Shown: positions 15,499 through 22,543 of the stretch, in pieces | How positions within the stretch are numbered: position 1 is the stretch's first letter | How the letters are laid out: the number at the start of each line of letters is the position of its first letter | NCBI RefSeq assembly: GCF_000717715.1 | Contig: NZ_JOAI01000067.1 | Coordinates: 1-28,743, forward strand | Direction of reading: 5' to 3' | DNA from: Streptomyces sp. NRRL B-24484 | GTDB lineage: Bacteria; Actinomycetota; Actinomycetes; Streptomycetales; Streptomycetaceae | DNA: 28,743 nucleotides | Translations under genes and position numbers: made by a program | Notes under the pieces: model-generated | What the model saw: the letters and a program-made list of their open reading frames with translations, nothing else | Databases searched by the model: none | What the model was told of the DNA's origin: nothing

Positions 15499-15511
15499 AT
15501 AGGGCTGCACC

Positions 15512-15517
15512 TAGAAT
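15512..15517 (+). promoter_or_regulatory. -10 box for a leaderless marR transcript
   Basis: TAGAAT lies 7 nt before GTG 15525, so transcription would begin at or next to the start codon. There is no ribosome site before that codon, which fits leaderless translation, common in actinobacteria. Confidence 0.5.
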
Positions 15518-15524
15518 GTGGGTC

Positions 15525-15983
15525 GTGAACGAGCCCACTGCCGTCCCGCCGAGCCTGCTGGACCTGAGCACCTATCTGCTGTCCCGTACCGGCAGGACCG
15601 CCCGCACCCGGCTCGCCGAGCGGCTCGCCGCCCGGGGGCTGCGGCTGTGGCACATGGCCGTGCTCGCGGCGCTCGCCGACTTCGGCCCGCACGTGCAGCG
15701 CGACCTCGCGGTGCGGCTGTCCGTCGACCCCAGCGACATCGCCAAGGTGGTCGACGAACTCGCCGCGGCGGGCCGGGTGGAACGCTCCCGCGACCCGGCC
15801 GACCGCCGCCGCATCCGGGTCGCCCTCACCGACGCCGGGCGGACGGCCCTGCGGGAACTGCAGGACGAGGCCGAGGCCGTGCAGGCGGAGATCCTCGCCC
15901 CGCTCTCCGCGGCCGAGCGCACCCGACTGCACGAGCTGCTCCGGCGGGTGTTCGACGGCGACCCCGCAGGCCCCCCGGAGTGA
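15525..15983 (+). CDS. MarR-family transcriptional regulator, 152 aa
   Basis: GTG 15525 (VNEPTAVPPSLLDLSTYLLSR) is preferred because the -10 box TAGAAT places it at the transcript end; an in-frame ATG at 15516 is possible. The winged helix-turn-helix is clear: LWHMAVLAALADFGPHVQRD, then VDPSDIAKVVDELAAAGRVE as the recognition helix, and RSRDPADRRRIRVALTDAG as the wing with the family's D-x-R-x-x-R pattern. The outer helices form the dimer interface and ligand pocket. It probably binds the palindrome at 15481-15498 and represses both itself and the divergent VOC gene until an inducer, perhaps the VOC substrate, is present. Confidence 0.93.
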   Translation: MNEPTAVPPSLLDLSTYLLSRTGRTARTRLAERLAARGLRLWHMAVLAALADFGPHVQRDLAVRLSVDPSDIAKVVDELAAAGRVERSRDPADRRRIRVALTDAGRTALRELQDEAEAVQAEILAPLSAAERTRLHELLRRVFDGDPAGPPE

Positions 15984-16035
15984 CCGGAGCGGCCGGAGCG
16001 GCCCGGGCCGTCCGGCGCCGGTGGCGGAGAAGCGT

Positions 16036-16071
16036 CCGTGGCCGCCGACCGGGGACGGTCGGCGGCCACGG
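16036..16071. terminator. bidirectional hairpin between marR and homoserine dehydrogenase genes
   Basis: CCGTGGCCGCCGACCG (16036-16051) and CGGTCGGCGGCCACGG (16056-16071) form a perfect 16-bp stem with a GGGA loop between two convergent stops. Confidence 0.88.
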
Positions 16072-16088
16072 GAACCGATGTCGGACGG

Positions 16089-17390
16089 CTACGCGAAGAT
16101 CCGCAGGACCCGGCCGACGCCCCGGACGTGGCCCAGGCCGCGCAGCTCGTCGAGCGCGGTGTTCAGGGCGCGCTCGGTGGCCGGGAAGGTGACGAAGACG
16201 ACCCGGGCCTGCGACTCGGAGCCGTGCTGGTCGACCTTGCGGATGGAGACGCCGTGGCGTCCGAACACGCCGGTGACCTGGGACAGGACGCCGGGCGCCT
16301 CGTCGACCTCGGTGCGGACGTAGAAGGAGTACTCGAGGTCCTCGGTGGGCCGGATCGCCGCGGGCGTACCGACCGGCACCCGGCGGTGGGTGCCGCGGCG
16401 CAGGTGGTCCGCGGCGGCGGCGACGTCGCCCAGGATCGAGGAGGCCGACGGGCGGGGGCCCGCGCCGCGCCCGTAGAACATGAGCTCGCCGGCGGCCGAA
16501 GTGGTGACGAACACGGCGTTGAAGCTGTCCCGGACGGTGGCCAGCGGGTGGTCCCGCTCGACCAGGGCGGGGAACACCTGGGCGCCGATCTGCGCGTCGG
16601 CCTCGGTGCCGCTGTCGCCGGGGAAGCGGTCGGCGACCGCGAGCAGCTTGATCACGTAGCCGAACTGGGCGGCGAGCTCGAAGTCCTCGGGGTCGAGGCC
16701 GACGATGCCCTCGCGGGCGACGTCGTCGGCGGCGACCGACCGGTTGAACGCCAGCGAGGAGAGGATGGCGAGCTTGGAGGCCGCGTCGGCGCCGGTGATG
16801 TCGGCGGTGGAGTCCGGCTCGGCGTAGCCGAGTTCCTGGGCCTTCGCCAGGGCCTCGTCGAAGCCGAGGCCGTCGGCCGTCATCCGGGTGAGGATGTAGT
16901 TGGTGGTGCCGTTGACGATGCCGGCGACCCGGGTGACGTCCTCGCCGACGAGCGACTCCCGGATCGGACGCAGGATCGGCACGGCCGCGACCGCGGCGGC
17001 CTCGAAGAAGAAGTCGACGCCCGCGCGGTCGGCCGCGGCGTACAGCTCGGGGCCGGCGCTCGCGACGAGCTCCTTGTTGGCGGTGACGACCGACTTGCCC
17101 GCGCCCAGCGCCGCGAGGATCAGTTCGCGGGCGGGTGCGGTGCCGCCGATCAGCTCGACCACGACGTCGATGTCATCGGCCTTGACGACGTCGTACGCGT
17201 CCCCCGTGAACAGGGTCGGGTCGAGTTTCGCGGATCGCGGCCGGCTCGGGTCGCGGACGGCTATCCGGACGAGTTCCAGGGAAATTCCCGTCACGTCCTC
17301 GACGGCGCCGCAACGCTCGACGAGCAATTCTGCGAATGCCTCCCCGACAGTTCCACACCCGAGCAGACCGACTCTGACCATATTTCCCAT
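16089..17390 (-). CDS. hom: homoserine dehydrogenase, 433 aa
   Basis: The enzyme reduces aspartate semialdehyde to homoserine with NAD(P)H, the branch toward threonine and methionine. The N-terminal Rossmann motif is GLLGCGTVGEAF (8-19). The catalytic centre shows VVELIGGTAPARELI, TANKELVA with the active Lys, GIVNGTTNYILTRM and the ALGYAEPD-type signature as ELGYAEPDSTADITGADAASKL, written here as its parts ELGYAEPDS and GADAASKL. The C-terminus is an ACT domain (YSFYVRTEVDEAPGVLSQV), usually the threonine feedback site. The segment FEAAAVAAVPILRP replaces the more usual EAAVAGAIP, so this may be a paralog. It stands alone, without thrC/thrB or lysA beside it. ATG 17390 is 7 nt from a -10-like TACGCT, suggesting a leaderless transcript; ATG 17381 is an alternative. 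It is closed by the hairpin at 16036-16071. Confidence 0.95.
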   Translation of the reverse strand: MGNMVRVGLLGCGTVGEAFAELLVERCGAVEDVTGISLELVRIAVRDPSRPRSAKLDPTLFTGDAYDVVKADDIDVVVELIGGTAPARELILAALGAGKSVVTANKELVASAGPELYAAADRAGVDFFFEAAAVAAVPILRPIRESLVGEDVTRVAGIVNGTTNYILTRMTADGLGFDEALAKAQELGYAEPDSTADITGADAASKLAILSSLAFNRSVAADDVAREGIVGLDPEDFELAAQFGYVIKLLAVADRFPGDSGTEADAQIGAQVFPALVERDHPLATVRDSFNAVFVTTSAAGELMFYGRGAGPRPSASSILGDVAAAADHLRRGTHRRVPVGTPAAIRPTEDLEYSFYVRTEVDEAPGVLSQVTGVFGRHGVSIRKVDQHGSESQARVVFVTFPATERALNTALDELRGLGHVRGVGRVLRIFA

Positions 17391-17397
17391 GGCGGCC

Positions 17398-17426
17398 AGC
17401 GTACACGCCGTCAGCTGACCGCCTAA
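17398..17426 (-). promoter_or_regulatory. putative hom promoter with a palindrome in the spacer
   Basis: On the minus strand TTAGGC (17426-17421) and TACGCT (17403-17398) are separated by 17 nt and lie 7 nt before ATG 17390. The spacer holds the perfect palindrome GTCAGCTGAC (17410-17419), a good place for a repressor. Confidence 0.4.
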
Positions 17427-17477
17427 CGGGAAGAGTTCGACTTCTCACAGTGCGAGACGAAAGGATTGCCGCAGGGA

Positions 17478-17514
17478 TGCCGCGTTCGCCGCGGAAATTC
17501 CGGCGAACGCGGCA
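17478..17514 (-). terminator. hairpin terminator after the flavin reductase
   Basis: TGCCGCGTTCGCCG (17478-17491) and CGGCGAACGCGGCA (17501-17514) form a perfect 14-bp stem with a 9-nt loop, 17 nt past the reductase stop. It separates that gene from hom. Confidence 0.85.
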
Positions 17515-17530
17515 AATCCGTGGCGGGCGG

Positions 17531-18124
17531 TCAGCCGGCGCGCGTCGGCGCCGGTGCGCGCGTCGGGGGGACGCCGTCCGGCAGGTGGGTGCCGAAACTG
17601 CGGCGGCGGTAGACCAGTGGCGGCCGGCCGCCGGTCACCTCCGCCGCCCGGGCCCGGCCGAGGACGATGACGTGGTCGCCGCCGTCGGCCAGGTCCGCCA
17701 CCGTCGAGGCGACCCAGGCCGGCGACCGGTCGATCCGCGGCGGGCCCCGGTCGATGTCCCAGGCCGTGCCGCGGCACTTCTCGGCGCCGCCCTTGGCGGC
17801 GAACGACAGGGCCACGTCGGCCTGTTCGGCGCCGAGGATGTCGAGGCCGAAGGCGCCGCACTCGCGGATCGCATCGAGCGTCCGCGACCTGCTGTCGAGC
17901 GCGACCACCACCATCGGCGGGTCGATCGACAGCGAGGTGAAGGCGCTGACCGTCGCACCGGAGGGCAGGCCGGCGCCGGCCATCGCCGTCACGACCGACA
18001 CGGGCGTGGCCACGCAGGCCATGACCTCCTTGAACTCCTGCTGCAGGACGTGGTCGGCGGTGTGCGCCGGCGCATTTCCCGTACCCGTGACGGACCCCCT
18101 ATTGATTCGTAGTCGATCGTTCAA
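17531..18124 (-). CDS. HpaC-like flavin reductase domain protein, 197 aa
   Basis: Residues ~28-180 match the short-chain flavin reductase family that supplies reduced FMN/FAD to two-component monooxygenases: LQQEFKEVMACVATPVSVVT, SGATVSAFTSLSIDPPMVVV, SRTLDAIRECGAFGLDIL, DVALSFAAKG and a late DHVIVLGRARAAEV followed by GRPPLVYRRRSFGTH. The only upstream start in frame is TTG 18124, with a poor ribosome site, so the N-terminus is uncertain; AGGGGG lies 20-30 nt inside. No flavin-dependent monooxygenase is nearby, so its partner is elsewhere or has been lost. Upstream lies a decayed solute-binding gene in the same direction, with only ~40 nt between, hinting that the reductase may once have belonged to a larger catabolic operon. 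Confidence 0.88.
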   Translation of the reverse strand: MNDRLRINRGSVTGTGNAPAHTADHVLQQEFKEVMACVATPVSVVTAMAGAGLPSGATVSAFTSLSIDPPMVVVALDSRSRTLDAIRECGAFGLDILGAEQADVALSFAAKGGAEKCRGTAWDIDRGPPRIDRSPAWVASTVADLADGGDHVIVLGRARAAEVTGGRPPLVYRRRSFGTHLPDGVPPTRAPAPTRAG

Positions 18125-18166
18125 GGGCCCCGCATGTCGGAGCCCGTCGTTCCGCGTTTCCGGAAT

Positions 18167-18519
18167 TCACGCCGCCGGGGCGTGGCCGCCGAGCGGTCCG
18201 GGAATTCCCTCCGTCGTCCGCCGGTGCCCGGCCGGCACGAACGCGTCGTCCGCCGGATCCATTTCCAGGCCGAAGCCCGGACCGGGGAGCTCCGCACAGA
18301 ACCACGACCTGATGAGCTCCGGGTACGCGGGGAGGCGAAGACCTCCGCCAGCGCGGTGTCGACCGCGCGGAGGAATTCCGGCTCGTCCTTGCGCAGCAGG
18401 AAGCCGTAGTCCTCGCCGCCGAGGCGCACGTCCAACAGGTGGACGCCGTCGCCGGCCGCCCCGCCGCGCAGCAGCGAGAGCAGGATGACCTCGTCACCGA
18501 CCCGCGGCCGCCGGCCCAC
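18167..18519 (-). pseudogene. truncated, frameshifted solute-binding protein (ABC, family 3) remnant
   Basis: The minus-strand frame from GTG 18519 reads DEVILLSLLRGGA, then GGEDYGFLLRKDEPEFLRAV and ALAEVFASP. The sensible continuation AYPELIRSWFCAELPGPGFG lies in the next frame and ends at TGA 18167. One extra C in the run at ~18328-18333 rejoins them into 117 residues. YG-x-x-LRKDE-x-EF-x-x-AVD-x-AL, then a YPEL-x-x-x-WF element, is the C-terminal lobe of amino-acid-type binding proteins. The N-terminal two thirds are absent: upstream sequence up to 18575 does not continue the domain. It therefore cannot be a working receptor. The missing base may be an error, but the truncation is independent of it. 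Confidence 0.7.
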
Positions 18520-18574
18520 CCGGTGGCGCCGGTGCCCGGCCGTCCGGACCGACCCGATCGCCGGGCCGGACGGC

Positions 18575-18601
18575 CCGCCGGAGGAGGGGCCGCTCCGGCG
18601 G
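18575..18601 (-). terminator. hairpin terminator after the DUF1801 gene
   Basis: CCGCCGGAG (18575-18583) and CTCCGGCGG (18593-18601) form a 9-bp stem with a 9-nt loop, ending 8 nt past the stop at 18610. Confidence 0.6.
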
Positions 18602-18609
18602 CGGGCCGC

Positions 18610-18957
18610 TCAGGCTTCCAGCGCGGCGCGGACGAGATCGCGCAGCTCGTCGTCGGTGACCTCCGCCGCGTCCTGGGAGCGCAGCCGGATGGTCCCCCGC
18701 CCACTGACGAGCGAGGGATGCCGGGAGCTGAAGCCGCCGTCGCGGTCCCTCCCCCAGCCGTAGATCGAGATGCCGTGCTGCCAGGCGCCGACGTGGAGCC
18801 GGCGCTTTCCGACCCGGTAGGTCGGCATCCCGTACGAGAGCGTCGGGATCGCCTCCGGGCACACCTCCATGATCAGGCCGCTCACGCGGTCGAACAGCGG
18901 GCGGTGCTCCGGGGCGATCGCGTCGACGTACTCCTGCGCAGCGTCCATGCCGCCCAT
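18610..18957 (-). CDS. DUF1801 (YdhG-type) domain protein, 115 aa
   Basis: ATG 18957 (MGGMDAAQEYVDAIAPEHR) follows a G-rich ribosome site GGGAGGGGG about 10 nt upstream; ATG 18948 is an in-frame alternative. The domain fills the protein: YVDAIAPEHRPLFDRVSGLI, EAIPTLSYGMPTYRVGKRRL with the characteristic YGMPTY turn, and GAWQHGISIYGW, then a C-terminal helical end (VTDDELRDLVRAAL). The fold is frataxin/YjbR-like; some relatives have been proposed to bind iron or DNA, but no activity is established for this type. It is monocistronic. Confidence 0.88.
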   Translation of the reverse strand: MGGMDAAQEYVDAIAPEHRPLFDRVSGLIMEVCPEAIPTLSYGMPTYRVGKRRLHVGAWQHGISIYGWGRDRDGGFSSRHPSLVSGRGTIRLRSQDAAEVTDDELRDLVRAALEA

Positions 18958-19105
18958 TGTGGTCGCGCCCCCTCCCGCGCGCCGCCCTCCGCGTCGGCGG
19001 GTCGGTTCGCGGCCGCGGTCCGCCGACGCGGGCCGCCCGGAAGGGCCCTTGCTGCGGAGGGGTCTCCGTTGCCGAGGGGCGTCGGCCGTATCGGGGGAGT
19101 GGGGC

Positions 19106-19945
19106 TCAGGGGGCGGGGGTCTCCTGTTCCGCCTCGACCTGGGCGTTCCACTCGCGCTTGGAGGCCTGCCAGCCGTCCTCGTTGTGGCCGAGGCGCCAGT
19201 AGCCGGAGATGGAGAGGTCCTCGCGGGGGATGCTCCGCTCCACGCGCAGGAGTGCGCGGAGGTCCTTGACGAAGCCGGCCTCGCCGTGGACGAAGGCGTG
19301 CACCCGGCCCTCGGGGAACTCCAGTGCACGGACGGTCTCGACGAGCAGCTCGCCGACGGGGCGGTCGCCGCGGTGCAGCCAGACGACCTCGGCGGGGGAG
19401 TCGAGCTTCTGCTCCTCCTCGGGGCCGGCGACCTCGACGAAGGCGCGCACCTCGGCGTCGGCGGGCAGGGCCTCCAGGGCCGCGGCGACGGCGGGCAGTG
19501 CGCTCTCGTCGCCGGCCAGCAGGTGCCAGTCGGCGGCGGTGTCGGGTGCGTAGCCGCCGCCGGGGCCCATGAACCGGACGACATCGCCGGGCCGGGCGCG
19601 CACCGCCCACGGTCCGGCGAGGCCCTCGTCGCCGTGGACGACGAAGTCGAGGGTCAGTTCGCGCAGTTCGGGGTTCCAGGCGCGGACGGTGTACGTCCGG
19701 GTCACCGGCCACTGCTCGCGGGGGAACTCCTCGCGGATCCGCTCCAGGTCGAACGGTTCGGGGTAGGTCACGCCCTCGGCGCCGAACAGTATCTTCACGT
19801 AGTGGTCGGTGTAGGTGCCGGCCGTGATCTCGGCCAGGCCGTCGCCCCCCAGCACGACGCGCTGCATGTGGGGGGTGAGCCGCTCGGTGCGGACGACGTG
19901 TGCGGTGTGCGGCTTCCGGGGCCTGCGGGCCGGACGCTCTGCCAT
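19106..19945 (-). CDS. siderophore-interacting FAD-dependent reductase, 279 aa
   Basis: ATG 19945 is chosen because AGGAG lies 7 nt before it; the ATG at 19960 is part of the ribosome-site region. The protein belongs to the ViuB/SIP family, which reduces ferric siderophores in the cytosol to free the iron. Residues ~15-125 are the FAD-binding barrel (LTPHMQRVVLGGDGL, TDHYVKILF, RTYTVRAWNPELRELTLDF with the RxYT flavin motif, and GDVVRFMGPGG). The C-terminal SIP half has HLLAGDESALPAVAAALEAL, EVVWLHRGDRPVGEL, HAFVHGEAGFVKDLR and a final ISGYWRLGHNEDGW, the family's conserved Trp-rich end. It is a single gene; a possible iron box lies just upstream, so DmdR-type repression is likely. No siderophore synthesis or uptake gene is in view. 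Confidence 0.95.
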   Translation of the reverse strand: MAERPARRPRKPHTAHVVRTERLTPHMQRVVLGGDGLAEITAGTYTDHYVKILFGAEGVTYPEPFDLERIREEFPREQWPVTRTYTVRAWNPELRELTLDFVVHGDEGLAGPWAVRARPGDVVRFMGPGGGYAPDTAADWHLLAGDESALPAVAAALEALPADAEVRAFVEVAGPEEEQKLDSPAEVVWLHRGDRPVGELLVETVRALEFPEGRVHAFVHGEAGFVKDLRALLRVERSIPREDLSISGYWRLGHNEDGWQASKREWNAQVEAEQETPAP

Positions 19946-19969
19946 GGTCGTACTCCTCATGTCTTTTCC

Positions 19970-19987
19970 TTAGGCTCGCTAACGTAA
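19970..19987. promoter_or_regulatory. possible iron box upstream of the SIP gene
   Basis: TTAGGCTCGCTAACGTAA resembles the actinobacterial DmdR/IdeR box (TTAGGTTAGGCTAACCTAA) in both outer ends and the GCTAAC core but is one base shorter and imperfect. It lies 25-42 nt before ATG 19945, at the expected promoter position. Confidence 0.5.
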
Positions 19988-20486
19988 CACTCGCCGCGTC
20001 GCGCAGCGGGGCCCCCGGGCGAGCGGTGTGGTCACCCCGGTCGAGGCCCGCCGCCCCGTCCGGGAGGCGAGGCGGTGTCGGCGGCCTGGCGCGGCGTCAG
20101 CTGCGCCGGCGGCGAGCCGATCGACCTGCCGCGGCGGCCCCGTTCGCGCCGCCGTCCGGGCGAGTTCGCCGGGGTCGGGTCTGTGGTGGTCGGCGTGTCG
20201 GTCGATTACTTCGAATGCGACCTCGTTCGAGAGGGGCACACCATGCCCGTGGCAGAGCGCCGGGCGTCCTGGGCGGCCGCGAACGAGCCGCCCGAAGTCC
20301 CCGCCCGGCAGCGGCCCGTGACGTCCGGCATCCCCCGCACCTGAACTCCGTGGCCCCCCGGGTCGCGCACCCCGCCGGCGGAGGCCCGTGGCGGCCGGGG
20401 CCGTCCGACCCCCGTACGCCGGGGGGCCCTCCCCGCCGCGGCCGTGCCGTGCCGGTGCCCACGGCGGCGTCCGGGCGCGCGGCTTC
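19988..20486. other. 500-nt region without a supported gene
   Basis: The GC-rich stretch 19988-20200 has no start with a ribosome site and no recognisable product on either strand. An AT-richer patch at 20195-20235 (GTCGATTACTTCGAATGCGA) could hold a promoter for the short frame at 20243. Sequence from 20345 on reads like non-coding or decayed DNA leading into the LodA-like fragment. Confidence 0.45.
20243..20344 (+). CDS. possible small ORF, 33 aa
   Basis: ATG 20243 (MPVAERRASWAAANEPP) follows AGAGGGG with about 6-nt spacing and ends at TGA 20344. The peptide is Arg/Pro/Ala-rich with no signal, membrane segment or cysteine. It lies next to an AT-richer patch and before a decayed oxidase fragment. 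The ribosome site is reasonable, but nothing else supports expression, and a frame of this size is expected by chance. Confidence 0.28.
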   Translation: MPVAERRASWAAANEPPEVPARQRPVTSGIPRT

Positions 20487-20935
20487 CGACCGTCCGTCAG
20501 GAATCCGACCACGCCGTCCTGCAGGCCGGCCGCGAGGGGCTGGTCATCGACCCCGGCCGCAAGACCCTCGTCCCCGGCAGCGGGAAGCGGGTGGAGTTCG
20601 ACGGCGGCACCTTCCTCGGCGTCGACGTACCCCTGGGCCGCATGCAGACCGACGAGGACGGACGGCTGGTCGTCCTCGTCGGCAGCGGCACGTCCGGTGC
20701 GCCCGGCGGCGAGGAACCGCACTCCTACGGCAACAGCGACGGCCGGTACGACGACACCTCCGGCGGGCCGGTCACCGCCACCCTCAAGCCGAACGGCAGG
20801 GCCGTCGAGGTCAAGGGCGCCGGGGCGGTGGTCGGCCCGCCGAACCACGCCCCCGACGTGAAGACCCCGCGCACCCTGTGGGACCTGCTGGACGACGCCT
20901 TCCGGCCGCGGCGCCCGGCCGGAGCGGACGAGGCG
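20487..20935 (+). pseudogene. LodA/GoxA-like CTQ oxidase fragment
   Basis: One plus-strand frame reads LQAGREGLVIDPGRKTL, EFDGGTFLGVDVPLGRMQ, TDEDGRLVVLVGSGTSG, GEEPHSYGNSDGRYDDTSG, GPVTATLKPNGRAVEVKG and VGPPNHAPDVKTPRTLWDLL. This is the order of landmarks in the N-terminal half of LodA-like proteins, whose active members (lysine 6-oxidase, glycine oxidase) use a protein-derived cysteine tryptophylquinone and need a LodB flavoprotein: the Ile-Val-Asp-x-Gly-Pro-Arg-Thr element, the Gly-Arg-Leu-x-Val-Leu-Gly-Gly strand, the SYGxSDxxYDDxSDGPV block, and xPxFAP before a Leu-Asp helix. The first ~150 residues, all of the C-terminal catalytic part and any LodB partner are missing. There is no start or ribosome site, so it is a dead remnant. 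Confidence 0.68.
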
Positions 20936-20937
20936 GT

Positions 20938-21233
20938 GTCGCATCGAGGGCACGCGCACCCCGCTCCCGGTCGAACTGGAACGCGTCACCGACGACGCCC
21001 AGGGCAACCGGGCCTTCACTCCGCTGCTCCCCTCCGTCGAGGCGACCTCCCGCAAGGAGGGCGTCGTCCACTACCGGCCGCTCGACCCGGACGCCGGCTA
21101 CCGCGACGTCGTGACCGCGCTGTCCTTCGGCGAGGGCGACGAGGTGCACCTCGCCCACCACCTGGCCGGCGCCCCGGACCGGGACGAGGCCATCACCACC
21201 GCCGACCCCCAGGGCTTCCGGCCCGGCGACCTC
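20938..21233 (+). pseudogene. unrecognised coding remnant fused behind the LodA-like fragment
   Basis: In a different plus frame from the LodA-like piece, codon use and content look protein-coding: RIEGTRTPLPVELERVTDD, NRAFTPLLPSVEATSRKEG, VVHYRPLDPDAGYRDVVTAL, SFGEGDEVHLAHHLAG and AITTADPQGFRPGDLG. The frame has no start and runs without a stop into the hairpin at 21234, so the real stop is lost or lies out of frame. It does not resemble the rest of LodA; it is either the tail of another lost gene or a recombined scrap. I do not recognise the family. Confidence 0.45.
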
Positions 21234-21269
21234 GGCGCCCGCGGGAGCAGCACCGCTCCCGCGGGCGCC
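21234..21269. terminator. 15-bp hairpin between remnant and phosphatase gene
   Basis: GGCGCCCGCGGGAGC (21234-21248) and GCTCCCGCGGGCGCC (21255-21269) pair perfectly with a 6-nt loop. It lies 54 nt past the leftward phosphatase stop and at the end of the rightward remnant, probably the terminator of the gene that decayed, now serving the phosphatase. Confidence 0.82.
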
Positions 21270-21322
21270 GCGCCGCCTTCGCTCCTCGCACCACCGTCGC
21301 CGCCGGACGGCCCCGCGCCCGG

Positions 21323-22543
21323 TCAGAGGCGGACGATGACGAGGGCGGTGTCGTCGGTGACGCCGTCGGCGGGCAGCAGGTCGTCCAGGACCGCGTCGGC
21401 GAGCGTGTCGGGGTCGGTGGTGCCGCCGTGCCGGCGGAGGGAGTCGGCGAGGGCGGTCAGACCGGCGTCGATGTCGCGGCCGCGGCGTTCGATCAGGCCG
21501 TCGGTGTACAGCGCCAGGACGTCGCCCTCCGCGAACGAGGCGGTGGCCTGGGGACGGGGGGTCGGCTCGGGGTGGGCGTCCAGCGGCGGGTCCGTCGCCC
21601 CGTCCAGCAGCTCCCAGGTGCCGTCGGCGTGGAGCAGGACGGGTGGCGGGTGACCGGCGCTGGAGTAGGTGATCGTGCGCTCGTCCCAGTCGAGGAAGCA
21701 GGTCACGGCGGTGGTGGACTCGGCGCCGTCGAGGAAGTGGGCGTAGCGGCCGAGGGCGTCCAGGGCCCGGGCGGGGCCGTCGGCGACAAGGGAGGCGGCG
21801 GACAGGGCGCTGCGGAGCTGGCCCATGACGACGGCGGCGGCCAGGCCGTGGCCGACGACGTCGCCGACGGTGACCGCGATCCTGTCGCCGCCGAGCAGGG
21901 GGATCAGGTCGTACCAGTCGCCGCACACGTTCAGTGCGGCGGTCGCCGGCCGGTAGCGGACCGCGGTGCGGTGGGCGCGGATCGGCCGGGCCGGCGGGAG
22001 CATGGCGCTCTGCAGGGCGAGTGCGACCTCGCGTTCGCGGGCGTTCGCCTGGCGCAGCCGCTGGTTGACCTCTTCGAGTTCGCGCAGCCGCCCGTAGAGC
22101 TCGGCCTCGACGCGCAGTTCGGCGCCGGGCCCGCCGGCGGCACGGATCAGCGCCGTGACCTCCTCCACCCGGTGGATCACCAGCACGACCTGCCCGTCCG
22201 GGGCGAACACCGGGGCGTTGACCGGGCTCCAGTACCGCTCCTCCCACCGGCCGGGGGCGGCTTCGACGTCGTAGCGCTGAACCGCCATCACATCGCCCTC
22301 CCCGCCGGCCAGCACCCGCCGCAGCGACGCCTCCAGACTCAGCATCCGGGAGGCGTCGACGTCGTGCGGCTGCCGGGGGAAGGCGTCGAACAGGTACCGG
22401 CCCACCACCTGCTCGCGGCTGCGCCCGGACTGGCGCAGGAACGCGCTGTTGGCGGCCGCGAACACCAACTGCGGGGTGAGGAGCGCGACCGCACCGGGCA
22501 GCGCCTCGAACACCGCCGCGAAATCGACGCCGGCCTCCGCCAT
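21323..22543 (-). CDS. PAS domain-containing SpoIIE/PP2C-type serine phosphatase, 406 aa
   Basis: ATG 22543 (MAEAGVDFAAVFEALPG) follows GGAGG at 9 nt. Residues ~8-135 are a PAS sensor domain (VFEALPGAVALLTPQLVF, FLRQSGRSREQVVGRYLFDA, then WSPVNAPVFAPDGQVVLVIH). A coiled linker (~142-175, ELYGRLRELEEVNQRLRQAN) leads to the phosphatase domain from ~178: LQSAMLPP, CGDWYDL with a metal Asp near 209, VTVGDVVGHGLAAA with Asp228, then YSSAGHPPPVLL, LALYTDGLIERRG and a final DDTALVIVRL, the complete SpoIIE core. Such proteins dephosphorylate anti-anti-sigma factors in partner-switching stress pathways. No anti-sigma or sigma gene is adjacent. There is no kinase (HATPase) domain. The signal sensed by the PAS domain is unknown. 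Confidence 0.95.
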   Translation of the reverse strand: MAEAGVDFAAVFEALPGAVALLTPQLVFAAANSAFLRQSGRSREQVVGRYLFDAFPRQPHDVDASRMLSLEASLRRVLAGGEGDVMAVQRYDVEAAPGRWEERYWSPVNAPVFAPDGQVVLVIHRVEEVTALIRAAGGPGAELRVEAELYGRLRELEEVNQRLRQANAREREVALALQSAMLPPARPIRAHRTAVRYRPATAALNVCGDWYDLIPLLGGDRIAVTVGDVVGHGLAAAVVMGQLRSALSAASLVADGPARALDALGRYAHFLDGAESTTAVTCFLDWDERTITYSSAGHPPPVLLHADGTWELLDGATDPPLDAHPEPTPRPQATASFAEGDVLALYTDGLIERRGRDIDAGLTALADSLRRHGGTTDPDTLADAVLDDLLPADGVTDDTALVIVRL

